From positions 1 to 31,815 of IMG/VR virus record IMGVR_UViG_3300032084_002774: a stretch of 31,815 nt of DNA, one strand, 5' to 3'. The position numbers and the translations under genes are program-made. The stretch comes from a virus. Of this stretch, positions 16,371-23,993 are shown piece after piece. The notes beneath the pieces are model-generated. The model was not told the origin of the DNA and did no database searches. It saw only the letters and a program-made list of their open reading frames with translations. Each line of letters begins with the position of its first letter. Within the stretch, counting starts at the first letter, position 1.

Positions 16371-16921
16371 TGCCCATATCTTTAAAAATAATTGAAGGTG
16401 ATAAGCCTAGAATAATAAATTTGGAACTTAAAGCCAGAAAGACTTTAGATGGGAATATCATGATCTTTGATCACCAGCAGATGGATATCGTTTTGATGCC
16501 AGCAAAGAGCAAGATAGTTACTTTTGCTAAAGATGATTTTTCCGAAACCGTCTATTCAGCACAAAGTCGCCTTTTTGAATTTTTAAAGAAAAAGGGTGTG
16601 GTTGATTATGAGTCTGTCCAAGGCGGCAGTGTTTACGGCTCCCTAGAAGGAAAAATACCATCTGCCAAAGACGAAAACATGAATTCAATTGATTATGCAA
16701 TATATGGGGTTTATAAATTTTTAAAAGAAGAAAAACCATATTATAATTATCTTGATCAATATGAAGAATTATTGGATGATTATTTTGTCTCCCCAACAGA
16801 TGAGGACTCAACAGAACTCGGTGAGGTGCCACAGGCAGCTGAAAAAGGGTCTATTAGGCCCGGATATAATCACGAGCCATATTGGATGAGTTATATGCTT
16901 GAGAATAAAGAGAGGGAATAG
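16370..16921 (+). CDS. Conserved hypothetical protein in head module, 183 aa
   Basis: ATG 16370 shares its A with the stop of the previous gene (TAATG) and has AAGGAG upstream. The N-terminal half is beta-rich (LKIIEGDKPRIINLELKAR, MDIVLMPAKSKIVTF); the C-terminal half has YAIYGVYKFLKEEKPYYNYL and a tyrosine-rich acidic tail ending RPGYNHEPYWMSYMLENKE. I do not recognise the fold. Position between portal and protease suggests a head-assembly role only by association. Confidence 0.5.
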   Translation: MPISLKIIEGDKPRIINLELKARKTLDGNIMIFDHQQMDIVLMPAKSKIVTFAKDDFSETVYSAQSRLFEFLKKKGVVDYESVQGGSVYGSLEGKIPSAKDENMNSIDYAIYGVYKFLKEEKPYYNYLDQYEELLDDYFVSPTDEDSTELGEVPQAAEKGSIRPGYNHEPYWMSYMLENKERE

Positions 16922-17220
16922 TGTCTCTGCTTTATTTTATTTTAGCGTCATACGGAATGACGCAGCTCCTTTGTTATGGAAGAATATTCAATAGAATCCG
17001 CCCACGAGGATACTTTTGGTCTTGCCCTATGTGCATCGGCTTCTGGGTTGGAATATTTTTATGTGGCGTTAATCCGTGGACAGAACTATTTATATTTGAA
17101 CTTACGGTTATAAACTTTTTGATTTGTGGCTGTGTAAGCTCTGGAACGTCATATGTATTGAATATGATTTTTGCTGATTCGGGTATCAAGCTCGATGTAA
17201 AAGGGGACCGATATGTTTAG
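16921..17220 (+). CDS. DUF1360-like small membrane protein, 99 aa
   Basis: GTG start overlapping the previous stop (TAGTG) behind GAGAGGGAA. Three hydrophobic stretches are visible: LLYFILASYGMTQLL (about 2-18), IGFWVGIFLCG (about 39-50) and LFIFELTVINFLICGCVSSG (about 56-75). The motif SCPMCIGFWVG and the later SSGTSYVL resemble DUF1360-type membrane proteins found in bacteria and phages. Function is unknown; possibilities include membrane attachment of the assembling prohead or superinfection exclusion. No partner motif supports a choice. Confidence 0.55.
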   Translation: MSLLYFILASYGMTQLLCYGRIFNRIRPRGYFWSCPMCIGFWVGIFLCGVNPWTELFIFELTVINFLICGCVSSGTSYVLNMIFADSGIKLDVKGDRYV

Positions 17221-17266
17221 AAGATGGATGCTAAGAGGCGTAAGACGCTGCAAAAGCGGTTGTTGA
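17213..17266 (+). CDS. Mini-ORF encoding 17-aa basic peptide
   Basis: ATG 17213 lies inside the last codons of the membrane-protein gene, 4-8 nt after AAAGGGGA, a strong ribosome site. It encodes MFRRWMLRGVRRCKSGC and stops at TGA 17264-17266, 21 nt before the protease gene. The peptide is strongly basic (six Arg/Lys) with two cysteines. It could be a genuine small protein or a coupling/leader ORF keeping ribosomes on the message up to the protease. Too short to identify by homology. Confidence 0.4.
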   Translation: MFRRWMLRGVRRCKSGC

Positions 17267-17287
17267 CTACTTTAAGAGGAATAAAAA

Positions 17288-17905
17288 ATGTCGAAAGTTT
17301 TACTAAGAGAATATTATGCTCTATGCGAAGGGGGAGTCTGTAAAGATCTTCTAACCGAGGCAGAGAAGAAAGATATAACACAAAATGGTGCTATGTACCT
17401 CACTGGCTTGATGCAGGAAGCCGGCATTAGGAATGGTAATGGTAGAGAATACCCCGACCACGTATTAATGAGAGAGGTGGATACCTACAAAAAGTTAGTA
17501 AAAGAGAATAGAGCTTTGGGAGAGCTGGATCATCCTGATGATTCTATAATTAATCTCAAAAATGCCTCGCACATGGTTACAAACATTTGGATGGAAGGTC
17601 CAAAAGTTATGGGAACAGTTAAGGTTCTGGGCACGCCATCGGGTCAAATTTTGAGATCCTTGGTCGAAAGCGGGTGCCAACTCGGAATTTCTTCGAGAGG
17701 ACTTGGATCTGTCAGAGAAAATATGAACGGATCTGTTACAGTGGAAGATGATTTTCAATTAATTTGTTTTGACTTTGTTTCGGATCCATCCACACCAAAT
17801 GCTTTTATGAATCTAAAAGAAGGTAAATCCTACGGGGAACCAAACATTTTTACAAAAGCGGATAAAATTAATCGCGCTTTGAATGACATTCTGAGGAAAA
17901 AATGA
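17288..17905 (+). CDS. Prohead maturation protease (T4 gp21 type), 205 aa
   Basis: Serine protease of the herpes/gp21 assemblin fold that cleaves scaffold and capsid proteins in the prohead. The conserved GELDHP motif gives His82, and LGISSRGLGS gives the nucleophile Ser (135 or 136) with the following RGLG. Downstream, DFVSDPSTPNAF is also typical of gp21. ATG 17288 has AAGAGGA about ten bases upstream. Its gene lies before the core/scaffold and capsid genes as in T4. It overlaps the next gene by 4 nt (ATGA). Expected cleavage consensus in T4 is (Leu/Ile)-X-Glu; the capsid N-terminus here offers such sites. Confidence 0.9.
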   Translation: MSKVLLREYYALCEGGVCKDLLTEAEKKDITQNGAMYLTGLMQEAGIRNGNGREYPDHVLMREVDTYKKLVKENRALGELDHPDDSIINLKNASHMVTNIWMEGPKVMGTVKVLGTPSGQILRSLVESGCQLGISSRGLGSVRENMNGSVTVEDDFQLICFDFVSDPSTPNAFMNLKEGKSYGEPNIFTKADKINRALNDILRKK

Positions 17906-18324
17906 AAAAACAAGAGATTAAGAAACTTTTAAAGCCCCTAGTGGAAGAGTGCATCAAAGAGGCAATCTTCGAAGAAGGGGTACTATCTGGGTTGATAAAA
18001 GAAGTGATGTCGGGCTTGACAGACCGTCAGCCAATAGTAGAAAATAACCAAACGCAACAAGACTTCTCCAGACAAAGGTCCATGGAGCTTCAGCAAGAAT
18101 CTCAACAGAAGCTGGAAGAAAGAAAAAGAAAATTAGAAGAAACATTGGGCGGCAAATTTAAAGGGGTTTTTGAAAATGTGGATCCAATTTCAAAACCGGG
18201 TAATACATCTTCAGAGGGTGGACCCAGATCCCCTATTTCTGGCTATGCGCCAAATGATGCCGGGGTGGATATCTCTGGCATCATGGCTATAGCCGGTGGC
18301 AGTAATTGGAAAAATATGATTTAG
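17902..18324 (+). CDS. Putative prohead core / head-assembly protein, 140 aa
   Basis: Starts as ATGA overlap with the protease stop. N-terminus KKQEIKKLLKPLVEECIKEA and LSGLIKEVMSGL are amphipathic helices, followed by a Gln/Glu/Arg-rich coiled segment (about 52-85) and a flexible Gly/Pro/Ser-rich C-terminus with GVDISGIMAIAGGSNWKNMI. The size and location next to the protease match the small internal core proteins of T4-type heads (gp67/gp68 positions), but sequence identity to them cannot be claimed. It is coupled to the protease, so it is probably an assembly factor or protease substrate. Confidence 0.5.
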   Translation: MKKQEIKKLLKPLVEECIKEAIFEEGVLSGLIKEVMSGLTDRQPIVENNQTQQDFSRQRSMELQQESQQKLEERKRKLEETLGGKFKGVFENVDPISKPGNTSSEGGPRSPISGYAPNDAGVDISGIMAIAGGSNWKNMI

Positions 18325-18336
18325 AGAGGTTTTATC

Positions 18337-18558
18337 ATGGCTAAGAGACCAGTTAATATATCAGTTAGGCCAAGAGGCAGAAAAGATACACAAGAAAGAA
18401 TGATTAGAAGATTTTTGCGAAAATGCAAAAAAGAAAGAATTATTGAAAGAGTTCGTGAATTGCAATATTATGAAAAGCCTTCGACTGTTCGTCGCAAGAA
18501 GGCAAAGAGAAGGCGTAAGGTTTTAGACAAACTTAAAATAAAAGAGCAGAATTCATAA
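18337..18558 (+). CDS. rpsU: Phage-encoded ribosomal protein bS21 homologue, 73 aa
   Basis: ATG 18337 behind AGAGAGG. The body MIRRFLRKCKKERIIERVRE followed by LQYYEKPSTVRRKKAKRRR aligns well with bacterial bS21 (E. coli ALRRFKRSCEKAGVL... then EFYEKPTTERKRAKA): one conserved cysteine, the YEKPS/T motif and the Arg/Lys-rich tail. Length (71 aa in E. coli) agrees. bS21 is a late-assembled small-subunit protein near the anti-Shine-Dalgarno end of 16S rRNA, involved in initiation. bS21 genes are known in other large phages and are thought to replace the host copy and favour viral messages. Unusually, it sits inside the head gene cluster. Confidence 0.88.
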   Translation: MAKRPVNISVRPRGRKDTQERMIRRFLRKCKKERIIERVRELQYYEKPSTVRRKKAKRRRKVLDKLKIKEQNS

Positions 18559-18590
18559 AATTATAACTATTTATAATTAAAAATGGAGCA
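18559..18590 (+). promoter_or_regulatory. AT-rich perfect palindrome carrying ACTATTTAT, before the 18599 gene
   Basis: AATTATAA (18559-18566) and TTATAATT (18571-18578) are a perfect 8-bp inverted repeat around CTAT. The motif ACTATTTAT spans 18566-18574, and its complement contains TATAAATA, the T4 late -10 word, on the opposite strand. The Shine-Dalgarno GGAG (18585-18588) begins 11 nt after the motif. The same motif precedes genes at 1265 and 19049. Candidate late promoter or operator, unproven. Confidence 0.4.
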
Positions 18591-18598
18591 TTTTAAAA

Positions 18599-18955
18599 AT
18601 GTCAATTTATCAATATAAAGCCGGTCTCCAAAATGCCGCATCATATCAATCATCGGGTACCCCATTTGTGACGGGATCAGATTCACTGACTGGAGTAATG
18701 GAGATTAGTTTCCCAAACGTTACTAAAGAGATCACTCTATCCACTACTGCAAGCAGTGGGCACTTTTATTTTCACTCTGACGCACCTGATTTAAATAAAA
18801 TGCCTTTTAGCACAACACCGGTCACTGTTGATGTTAAGTGTCGAAAGCTGTTTGTTTCCGGATCAAGTGCTTTAAACTTCCGTGTTTATGCCTCGTTGAC
18901 CGGAATAGAATCAAAGCAAATGTTTGATTTAACCGGCTCTGGAATCACAGAATAG
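18599..18955 (+). CDS. Small virion protein candidate, 118 aa
   Basis: ATG 18599 with GGAG about 10 nt upstream and a possible promoter in front. The sequence begins SIYQYKAGLQNAASYQSSGT, then SLTGVMEISFPNVTKEITLS, and is almost entirely beta with no charged helices; it ends LTGIESKQMFDLTGSG. This pattern (N-terminal YKAGLxN, central FPxVTK) recurs in small proteins of marine myoviruses near the capsid genes. I infer a head-decoration or neck-associated structural protein. No enzymatic or membrane features. It forms a monocistronic-looking unit with gaps on both sides. Confidence 0.5.
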   Translation: MSIYQYKAGLQNAASYQSSGTPFVTGSDSLTGVMEISFPNVTKEITLSTTASSGHFYFHSDAPDLNKMPFSTTPVTVDVKCRKLFVSGSSALNFRVYASLTGIESKQMFDLTGSGITE

Positions 18956-18973
18956 TATTAACCAATAATTGCC

Positions 18974-19015
18974 TTTATAAAAATTTGTCTTTTTATAAAA
19001 TAATAAACTATTTAT
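18974..19015 (+). promoter_or_regulatory. Inverted repeat plus ACTATTTAT motif before scaffold gene
   Basis: TTTATAAAAA (18974-18983) and TTTTTATAAA (18990-18999) form a perfect 10-bp inverted repeat separated by 6 nt (TTTGTC). Both arms contain TATAAAA-type words. ACTATTTAT follows at 19007-19015, and AAAGGGAG (19034-19041) is the ribosome site of the scaffold gene. The arrangement (palindrome, then ACTATTTAT, then a virion gene) mirrors the two other gaps. Since scaffold and capsid must be made at high level, a late promoter here is plausible. Confidence 0.45.
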
Positions 19016-19048
19016 TTTTGAGATATTTTTTTTAAAGGGAGTACTTTT

Positions 19049-20026
19049 ATGTCCTCATTATTAGAACAAGCCATTATTGATGCCGCCGCTTTGAAAGAAG
19101 CCGCAATCAAAAATGCAGAAGCAGCAATTTTGAACAAATATTCTGCAGACATTAAAGAGGTTGTAGAAAACCTTTTTGAACAAGAAGGTGAAGAATCACC
19201 AGAGGCACCGCCAGAAAGCGAAGAATCAGAGAGTTTGGAGGATACTATCCCAAATGCTTTTGACGACGAGATCACCGACGAAGAGTCAGAAATTGTTTTA
19301 AACATGGAAGATCTCAAAAGTATGGCGAACGCTTTATCTTCCGCCGAAGAGGATCTGGTTGGAGAACCATCATCGCATGAGTCGCTGATGGACACACTTC
19401 CTTCTGAGCCGCCTTCTTTGGGTTCTGAAACAGAAATCCCGACAGCTGAAATACAAGCTACACTAGAAGAGGAAGTGGAAATTTCTGACGTAGAAGAACT
19501 TCTAGAAGAACTGGTTGTAGACATTGACCCCCAGAAGAGTGGGTGGGCAGGTACCCCAGACAGCATTATGAATTATAAAGAAGAACTTAAACTTGCACAA
19601 CTCTCGGCAACCGCAGCCGAAGAGAGCAACAAAGAATTAGTTGCAGCAAGAGATCGATTATCAGAGCAAAATAAAAAAATGAAAAACATTATTTCTGTTT
19701 TGAAAGAAAAAGTCGAGAAAATAAGTTTATCTAACGCACGACTTTTATACACGAACGAGGTTTTGTTAGACAACTCCTTGAATGAGCGACAAAAAAATAA
19801 TATTGTCGAAGCTCTATCAAACTCCGATTCGATTGATGAAGCAAAGGTTATTTTTGAAACTCTTAAAAACGCAGTGGGCAGTGTGAAGGGTAAAGCACAG
19901 CCAAAATCGCTCCGTGAGACCATCGAAAGACCGACTAATACATTACCCCGAAGAGAAGCTAGGACACCCATTCAGCCATTTTCAAGCAGAATGCAAATCC
20001 TAGCCGGCATTAAAGAAAACAAATAA
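19049..20026 (+). CDS. Prohead core scaffold protein (T4 gp22 type), 325 aa
   Basis: Very acidic N-terminal two thirds (many Glu/Asp/Ser blocks, e.g. EGEESPEAPPESEESESLED) followed by a helical, more basic C-terminus. The region NARLLYTNEVLLDNSLNERQ and the following KNNIVEALSNSDSIDEAKVI resembles gp22-type scaffolds of T4-like phages. Scaffold fills the prohead, guides capsid assembly, and is then cut to peptides by the gp21-type protease. Position directly before the capsid gene with a strong ribosome site and probable promoter agrees. The acidic composition explains the long open frame on the opposite strand, which I consider non-coding. Confidence 0.8.
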   Translation: MSSLLEQAIIDAAALKEAAIKNAEAAILNKYSADIKEVVENLFEQEGEESPEAPPESEESESLEDTIPNAFDDEITDEESEIVLNMEDLKSMANALSSAEEDLVGEPSSHESLMDTLPSEPPSLGSETEIPTAEIQATLEEEVEISDVEELLEELVVDIDPQKSGWAGTPDSIMNYKEELKLAQLSATAAEESNKELVAARDRLSEQNKKMKNIISVLKEKVEKISLSNARLLYTNEVLLDNSLNERQKNNIVEALSNSDSIDEAKVIFETLKNAVGSVKGKAQPKSLRETIERPTNTLPRREARTPIQPFSSRMQILAGIKENK

Positions 20027-20043
20027 AAAGGAGATTTTTAAAA

Positions 20044-21753
20044 ATGTCAATTATTAATAAATTAACCGAAGGTATTGTTAGGCGTGATCTATCTAAAGAA
20101 GGAGCTGCACTTCTCTCCAAGTGGGAAAAGACAGGTCTCTTAGAAGGACTTACTAACGAGCGTACCAAACAAGGCATGGCAAGCCTTCTCGAAAACCAAG
20201 CAAAGGAACTTCTCCGTGAAGCCTCCTCTATGCAGGGCGGAGATGTCGAAGGATTCTCTGCAGTTGCATTTCCAATCGTTCGCCGCGTTTTTGGCGGATT
20301 GATCGCTAACGATCTTGTTTCAGTTCAACCAATGAGTTTGCCATCTGGCCTCATTTTCTTCATGGACTTTACATATTCTGGAGACACAACAACTCGTCTG
20401 GACTACCAAGCTGGTGAATCAGTATACGGTGGCGGAAAAGTTGCATCGCAAATTACTGGCGGTGTTTCTCTTGCAGGTCGTAACGCAGAATTGAGTGCAT
20501 ATGCTCTAAACAACGGCTACTCTAGCCCAACTGGGTCATCAGCTGCTGCAACCACAATGATTGCATCAGGTACTGTCGGCGACCCCGGCACTACTTTCTG
20601 GCTTGATACTGCATACAGCTCTTCAGCTGGTGTAGACAAGCTTGTTCGCTTCGATCCGGATCTTGAAGGTCTGAACGTAGCAGTCGCTAGAATCGCCCTT
20701 TCGGACCTTACTAGTGATCAATTCAACGTCAAAGATTATGTAACCATTATCAATGAAGTTGCATCTGGTTCTCTCGGTGCAGGTCGCATCACCCGCCGCT
20801 TGACTCGTGATGACGAAACAAACGCTGGTAACCTTTTGGTTGTCTTAGCAGCTACTGGTTCTGAAGACCTTGCAGCTCTGAGTACTTCACTAAACGGCAT
20901 CGGAAGCTGGGATTATGTCATTGATGACAACATCGGCGCATCAACAACTGTTGGCGCAGTCGTAGGCGCGACCTCATGGGGTCTCGAAGCCGAAGCAGCA
21001 ATTCCAGAAATCGACATCAAAGTTGACTCTGTTGCTGTTACAGCGAAGACCAAGAAGCTTAAAGCTAAGTGGACACCAGAATTGGCTCAAGACTTGAACG
21101 CATACCATAACTTGGATGCAGAAGTCGAGTTAACTTCTATCCTTTCAGAGCACATCGCTCTTGAAATCGACCAAGAGATCTTGGAAGACCTTGTTAAAGG
21201 TGCAACAGCATCTACTCTATACTGGTCACGTTTGCCGGGTAAGTTTGTTAACAGAACAACCGGTGCTGCAATCACTGGAGCATCATTCCCAGACTTCACT
21301 GGTAATGTTTCAGAGTGGTACGAGACCCTTGTTGAAACCATCAACGACGTTTCGGCACAAATTCACCGCAAGACACTAAGAGGCGGCGCAAACTTCATCG
21401 TGGTTTCACCAGAAGTTGCTAACCTCCTTGAGTTTACCGCTGGATTCCGTGGTGCTGTTACTCACGACGATGATCGTGGACAAGTTGGAGCAGTCAAGGT
21501 TGGTTCTTTGAGTAAGAAGTTCGACGTTTACGTTGATCCTTATTTCCCAAGAAACGTTGTACTGGCTGGTCGCAAAGGCTCTTCTTTCCTTGAAAGTGGA
21601 TACGTCTATGCACCATATGTACCTCTCCAGATGACTCCTACAATCTTCGGAACAGAGGATTTCGTCCCACGTAAGGGCGTTATGACTCGTTATGCGAAGA
21701 AGATGGTTCGTCCAGATATGTACGGATTGGTTATTATTGCTGACCTAGTATAG
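20044..21753 (+). CDS. Major capsid protein (T4 gp23 type), 569 aa
   Basis: ATG 20044 behind AAAAGGAGATTTTTAAAA. The N-terminus includes SLLENQAKELLREASSM and then AVAFPIVRRVFGGLIANDLV and SVQPMSLPSGLIFFMDFTY, near-diagnostic of gp23. C-terminus PDMYGLVIIADLV is also typical. The first about 60 residues probably form the prohead delta peptide; LRE-A (Glu59/Ala60) and LLE-N (Glu50/Asn51) fit the gp21 cleavage rule (Leu/Ile-X-Glu). Codon use is visibly more C-ended and uniform than in neighbours (frequent CTT, GTT, GAC, AAC, GGC), as expected of the most highly expressed gene. A strong terminator follows 29 nt after the stop. Confidence 0.95.
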   Translation: MSIINKLTEGIVRRDLSKEGAALLSKWEKTGLLEGLTNERTKQGMASLLENQAKELLREASSMQGGDVEGFSAVAFPIVRRVFGGLIANDLVSVQPMSLPSGLIFFMDFTYSGDTTTRLDYQAGESVYGGGKVASQITGGVSLAGRNAELSAYALNNGYSSPTGSSAAATTMIASGTVGDPGTTFWLDTAYSSSAGVDKLVRFDPDLEGLNVAVARIALSDLTSDQFNVKDYVTIINEVASGSLGAGRITRRLTRDDETNAGNLLVVLAATGSEDLAALSTSLNGIGSWDYVIDDNIGASTTVGAVVGATSWGLEAEAAIPEIDIKVDSVAVTAKTKKLKAKWTPELAQDLNAYHNLDAEVELTSILSEHIALEIDQEILEDLVKGATASTLYWSRLPGKFVNRTTGAAITGASFPDFTGNVSEWYETLVETINDVSAQIHRKTLRGGANFIVVSPEVANLLEFTAGFRGAVTHDDDRGQVGAVKVGSLSKKFDVYVDPYFPRNVVLAGRKGSSFLESGYVYAPYVPLQMTPTIFGTEDFVPRKGVMTRYAKKMVRPDMYGLVIIADLV

Positions 21754-21782
21754 TTCTAGATAATAAGTCACTAATTTACATG

Positions 21783-21815
21783 CCCCTCTACAATTTTGTA
21801 GAGGGGTTTTGTGTT
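21783..21815 (+). terminator. Rho-independent terminator after major capsid gene
   Basis: CCCCTCTAC (21783-21791) pairs with GTAGAGGGG (21798-21806) around the loop AATTTT; the stem can extend by AA/TT. A T-rich tail (TTTTGTGTTT) follows immediately. Strong 9-11 bp GC-containing stem in an AT-rich genome; it separates capsid from neck transcripts. Confidence 0.88.
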
Positions 21816-21849
21816 TCTGGAAACTACTTAAAGCTAGGGAGGAATTTAT

Positions 21850-23118
21850 ATGGCTTTTCCAACACTAACACCAGCAAGTCAGATGAGTAAGTCGATTTTG
21901 CCAGCGTCAGGTAATGTATCTGCCGTCGCCTCAACTTTGCCACTTAGCGTATATTCCGACTCTTCACAGTTTTTATCAGGAGCCTCTGACCAAGTGGCTT
22001 ATACTTATAGAAAAATAGGCGGAGATGTATTAGACATTGAGTTAAAGGCAGAAAATGTATATGCAAACTATCAAGAAGCAGTATTGGAATATAGTTATCT
22101 TGTAAATCTGCATCAATCTAAAAATATTTTATCAGATGTATTAGGTCAGACAACGGGCACATTCGACCACAGTGGTCAAAGATTAACTGGCCCAGAAAAC
22201 GTTAATTTAAAATTTCCAAGAGTGATGTTCGAGTATGCCAGAAGGGTGTCTGACAGTTATTCTTACTCGGCAGATATAGGAGGAACGATTCCTATTTATT
22301 CTGCCTCATTTGATCTTAAGCGTGGACAACAAGATTACGATCTGCAGGCAATTATCTCTGGGTCATCCGCATCCGGAAACGACCAATCTGGCGGTGCCGC
22401 ACCATATGCTGGCATAGTTGGAGATAAAAGAGTGATTGTAAAAAAAGTTTATTACAAAACTCCGAACGCGATGTGGCGATTTTTTGGATATTTCGGTGGT
22501 CTGAATGTTGTTGGCAATTTAAGCCAATATGGTCAGTATACTGACGACTCTACATTTGAGATTGTACCCGCATGGCAGAATAAATTACAAGCCATGGCAT
22601 ATGAAGATAATATTTATACCAGACTTTCCCACTATTCTTACGAATTAAAAAATAACAAACTTAGAATTTTCCCAGCACCTCAAACACTTTCAAACTATAA
22701 TCATATGTGGGTGGAGTTTTCTGTAATTCCGGCAGCTTGGGAAAATAATGAAGAATATGACAACGGCGCAGATGGTATTAACAATTTAAATACGTTGCCG
22801 TTTGATAATATACCATATGACAATATCAATGCCATTGGGAAACAGTGGATCAGACGCTTCGCACTTGCCTTGTCTAAAGAGACCTTGGCACAAATTAGAG
22901 GAAAATTTCAAACAATCCCGATTCCCGGAGAGTCTGTAAATCTAAATTCAGACACGTTATTGAGTCAAGCAAAAGAAGAGCAAGAAAAGCTTAGAGAGGA
23001 ACTTAAAGAGATCATGGATCAGCTAACATACGCTGAAATGGCCAAAACTGATGCCGAAAAGGTAGATGCAGTAGAAAATATTCAGAAAAGAGTTCCAATG
23101 ATAATTTTTCAAGGGTAA
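21850..23118 (+). CDS. Neck / head-completion protein (gp13-like), 422 aa
   Basis: ATG 21850 behind AGGGAGGAATTTAT. The C-terminal region (IGKQWIRRFALALSKETLAQ, then IRGKFQTIPIPGESVNLNSD and a coiled REELKEIMDQLTYAEMAK) resembles gp13-type neck proteins, which close the filled head before tail joining. An N-terminal roughly 170-residue stretch is beta-rich. Longer than T4 gp13 (about 310 aa), so domain additions are likely. It is the first gene after the capsid terminator and leads the neck cluster. Identification depends on C-terminal pattern and gene order; a related neck or connector role is more certain than the exact T4 number. Confidence 0.6.
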   Translation: MAFPTLTPASQMSKSILPASGNVSAVASTLPLSVYSDSSQFLSGASDQVAYTYRKIGGDVLDIELKAENVYANYQEAVLEYSYLVNLHQSKNILSDVLGQTTGTFDHSGQRLTGPENVNLKFPRVMFEYARRVSDSYSYSADIGGTIPIYSASFDLKRGQQDYDLQAIISGSSASGNDQSGGAAPYAGIVGDKRVIVKKVYYKTPNAMWRFFGYFGGLNVVGNLSQYGQYTDDSTFEIVPAWQNKLQAMAYEDNIYTRLSHYSYELKNNKLRIFPAPQTLSNYNHMWVEFSVIPAAWENNEEYDNGADGINNLNTLPFDNIPYDNINAIGKQWIRRFALALSKETLAQIRGKFQTIPIPGESVNLNSDTLLSQAKEEQEKLREELKEIMDQLTYAEMAKTDAEKVDAVENIQKRVPMIIFQG

Positions 23119-23121
23119 AAC

Positions 23122-23991
23122 ATGAGCAGTAGAAAAAAACAATATGATGGCTTCAGACCTTATTTTCAAGATAGAAAACCCGGTGATTCTACGCCGGGAG
23201 AAAAAGAGATCACCTTCATGCCATCAACCATAGAGACTGTTGATTTTGCCCTATATGAGTTTCTCGATGAAAAATTAAATATTTTTTGCACAACAAACGA
23301 AGGGTTCCAGAAGGTACCCTTGATTTGGTCAATGCCCGAAAGGTCTTTCCAGACGAAAGGAAATAAGGATTTGAGAAGCAAAGATATTTTTGTATTGCCA
23401 GCTATGAGTATAGAGCGAACCAGTATGGAAAAAGACCCGAACATGAAGGGGGTCGCTTGGTCTCACGTACCAAGACAAAATGATGCCAAGGGCGGTGCAA
23501 TTACAGTAGCTAGAAGAATTCAACAAGAAAAAACTTCTAATTTTGCAAATGCTGATGCAAAAAGGCTCTTTAAACAAAAGACCTATCCATTTAAAAATGA
23601 AAAGGTTGTGTATGAGACTATAACGATGCCAATACCAACCTATGTAGTAATAAACTACAAGATAACTATAAATACGGAATATCAGCAACAGATGAATGAA
23701 ATAGTTACCCCCTTTATGGCTTATACCGGGCAAATTAATAATTTTTTTATAAATAAAGACGGTCATCGATTTGAAGGCTTCGTCCAAGGCGACTTCGGCT
23801 TAGAGAATAATATTTCAAATCTCGCAGAAGAAGAAAGAAACTTCAAAACTACAGTAAATTTAAAAGTTTTGGGCTACTTGATGGGCTCTGACAAAAATGA
23901 TAATCAGCCAAAGGTTACAATTAGGGAATCTGCCGCCGAAATCAGATTTGGCAGAGAAAGAGTCATCCTCGGCGATAAAAAGGAATATTAA
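23122..23991 (+). CDS. Tail sheath stabiliser / tail completion candidate (gp15-like), 289 aa
   Basis: Starts 3 nt after the previous stop. Contains FALYEFLDEKLNIFCT followed by KVPLIWSMPERSFQTKG, and a conserved-looking core VYETITMPIPTYVVINYKIT with NTEYQQQMNEIVTPFMAYTG. The VPLIW-near-N-terminus plus membrane-free beta-rich core is what I expect of gp15-type terminator proteins that cap the contracted tail and bind the neck. The evidence is pattern-level; it could also be another neck subunit. The gene sits between gp13- and gp14-type genes. Confidence 0.45.
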   Translation: MSSRKKQYDGFRPYFQDRKPGDSTPGEKEITFMPSTIETVDFALYEFLDEKLNIFCTTNEGFQKVPLIWSMPERSFQTKGNKDLRSKDIFVLPAMSIERTSMEKDPNMKGVAWSHVPRQNDAKGGAITVARRIQQEKTSNFANADAKRLFKQKTYPFKNEKVVYETITMPIPTYVVINYKITINTEYQQQMNEIVTPFMAYTGQINNFFINKDGHRFEGFVQGDFGLENNISNLAEEERNFKTTVNLKVLGYLMGSDKNDNQPKVTIRESAAEIRFGRERVILGDKKEY

Positions 23992-23993
23992 TT

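Noticed and set aside
17263-17288. TTGACT before the prohead protease as a -35 element
   Set aside because: A 17-nt spacer would put the -10 on the protease start codon and no TATAAT-like word is present.
19012-19566. 184-codon open frame on the minus strand opposite the scaffold gene
   Set aside because: Ser-rich artefact of the acidic GAA/GAT-rich scaffold codons on the + strand; no ribosome site, no recognisable domain, and all neighbours are on +.
23329-23787. 152-codon minus-strand frame opposite the gp15-like gene
   Set aside because: Low-information hydrophobic sequence, no SD, fully overlapped by a convincing + strand virion gene.
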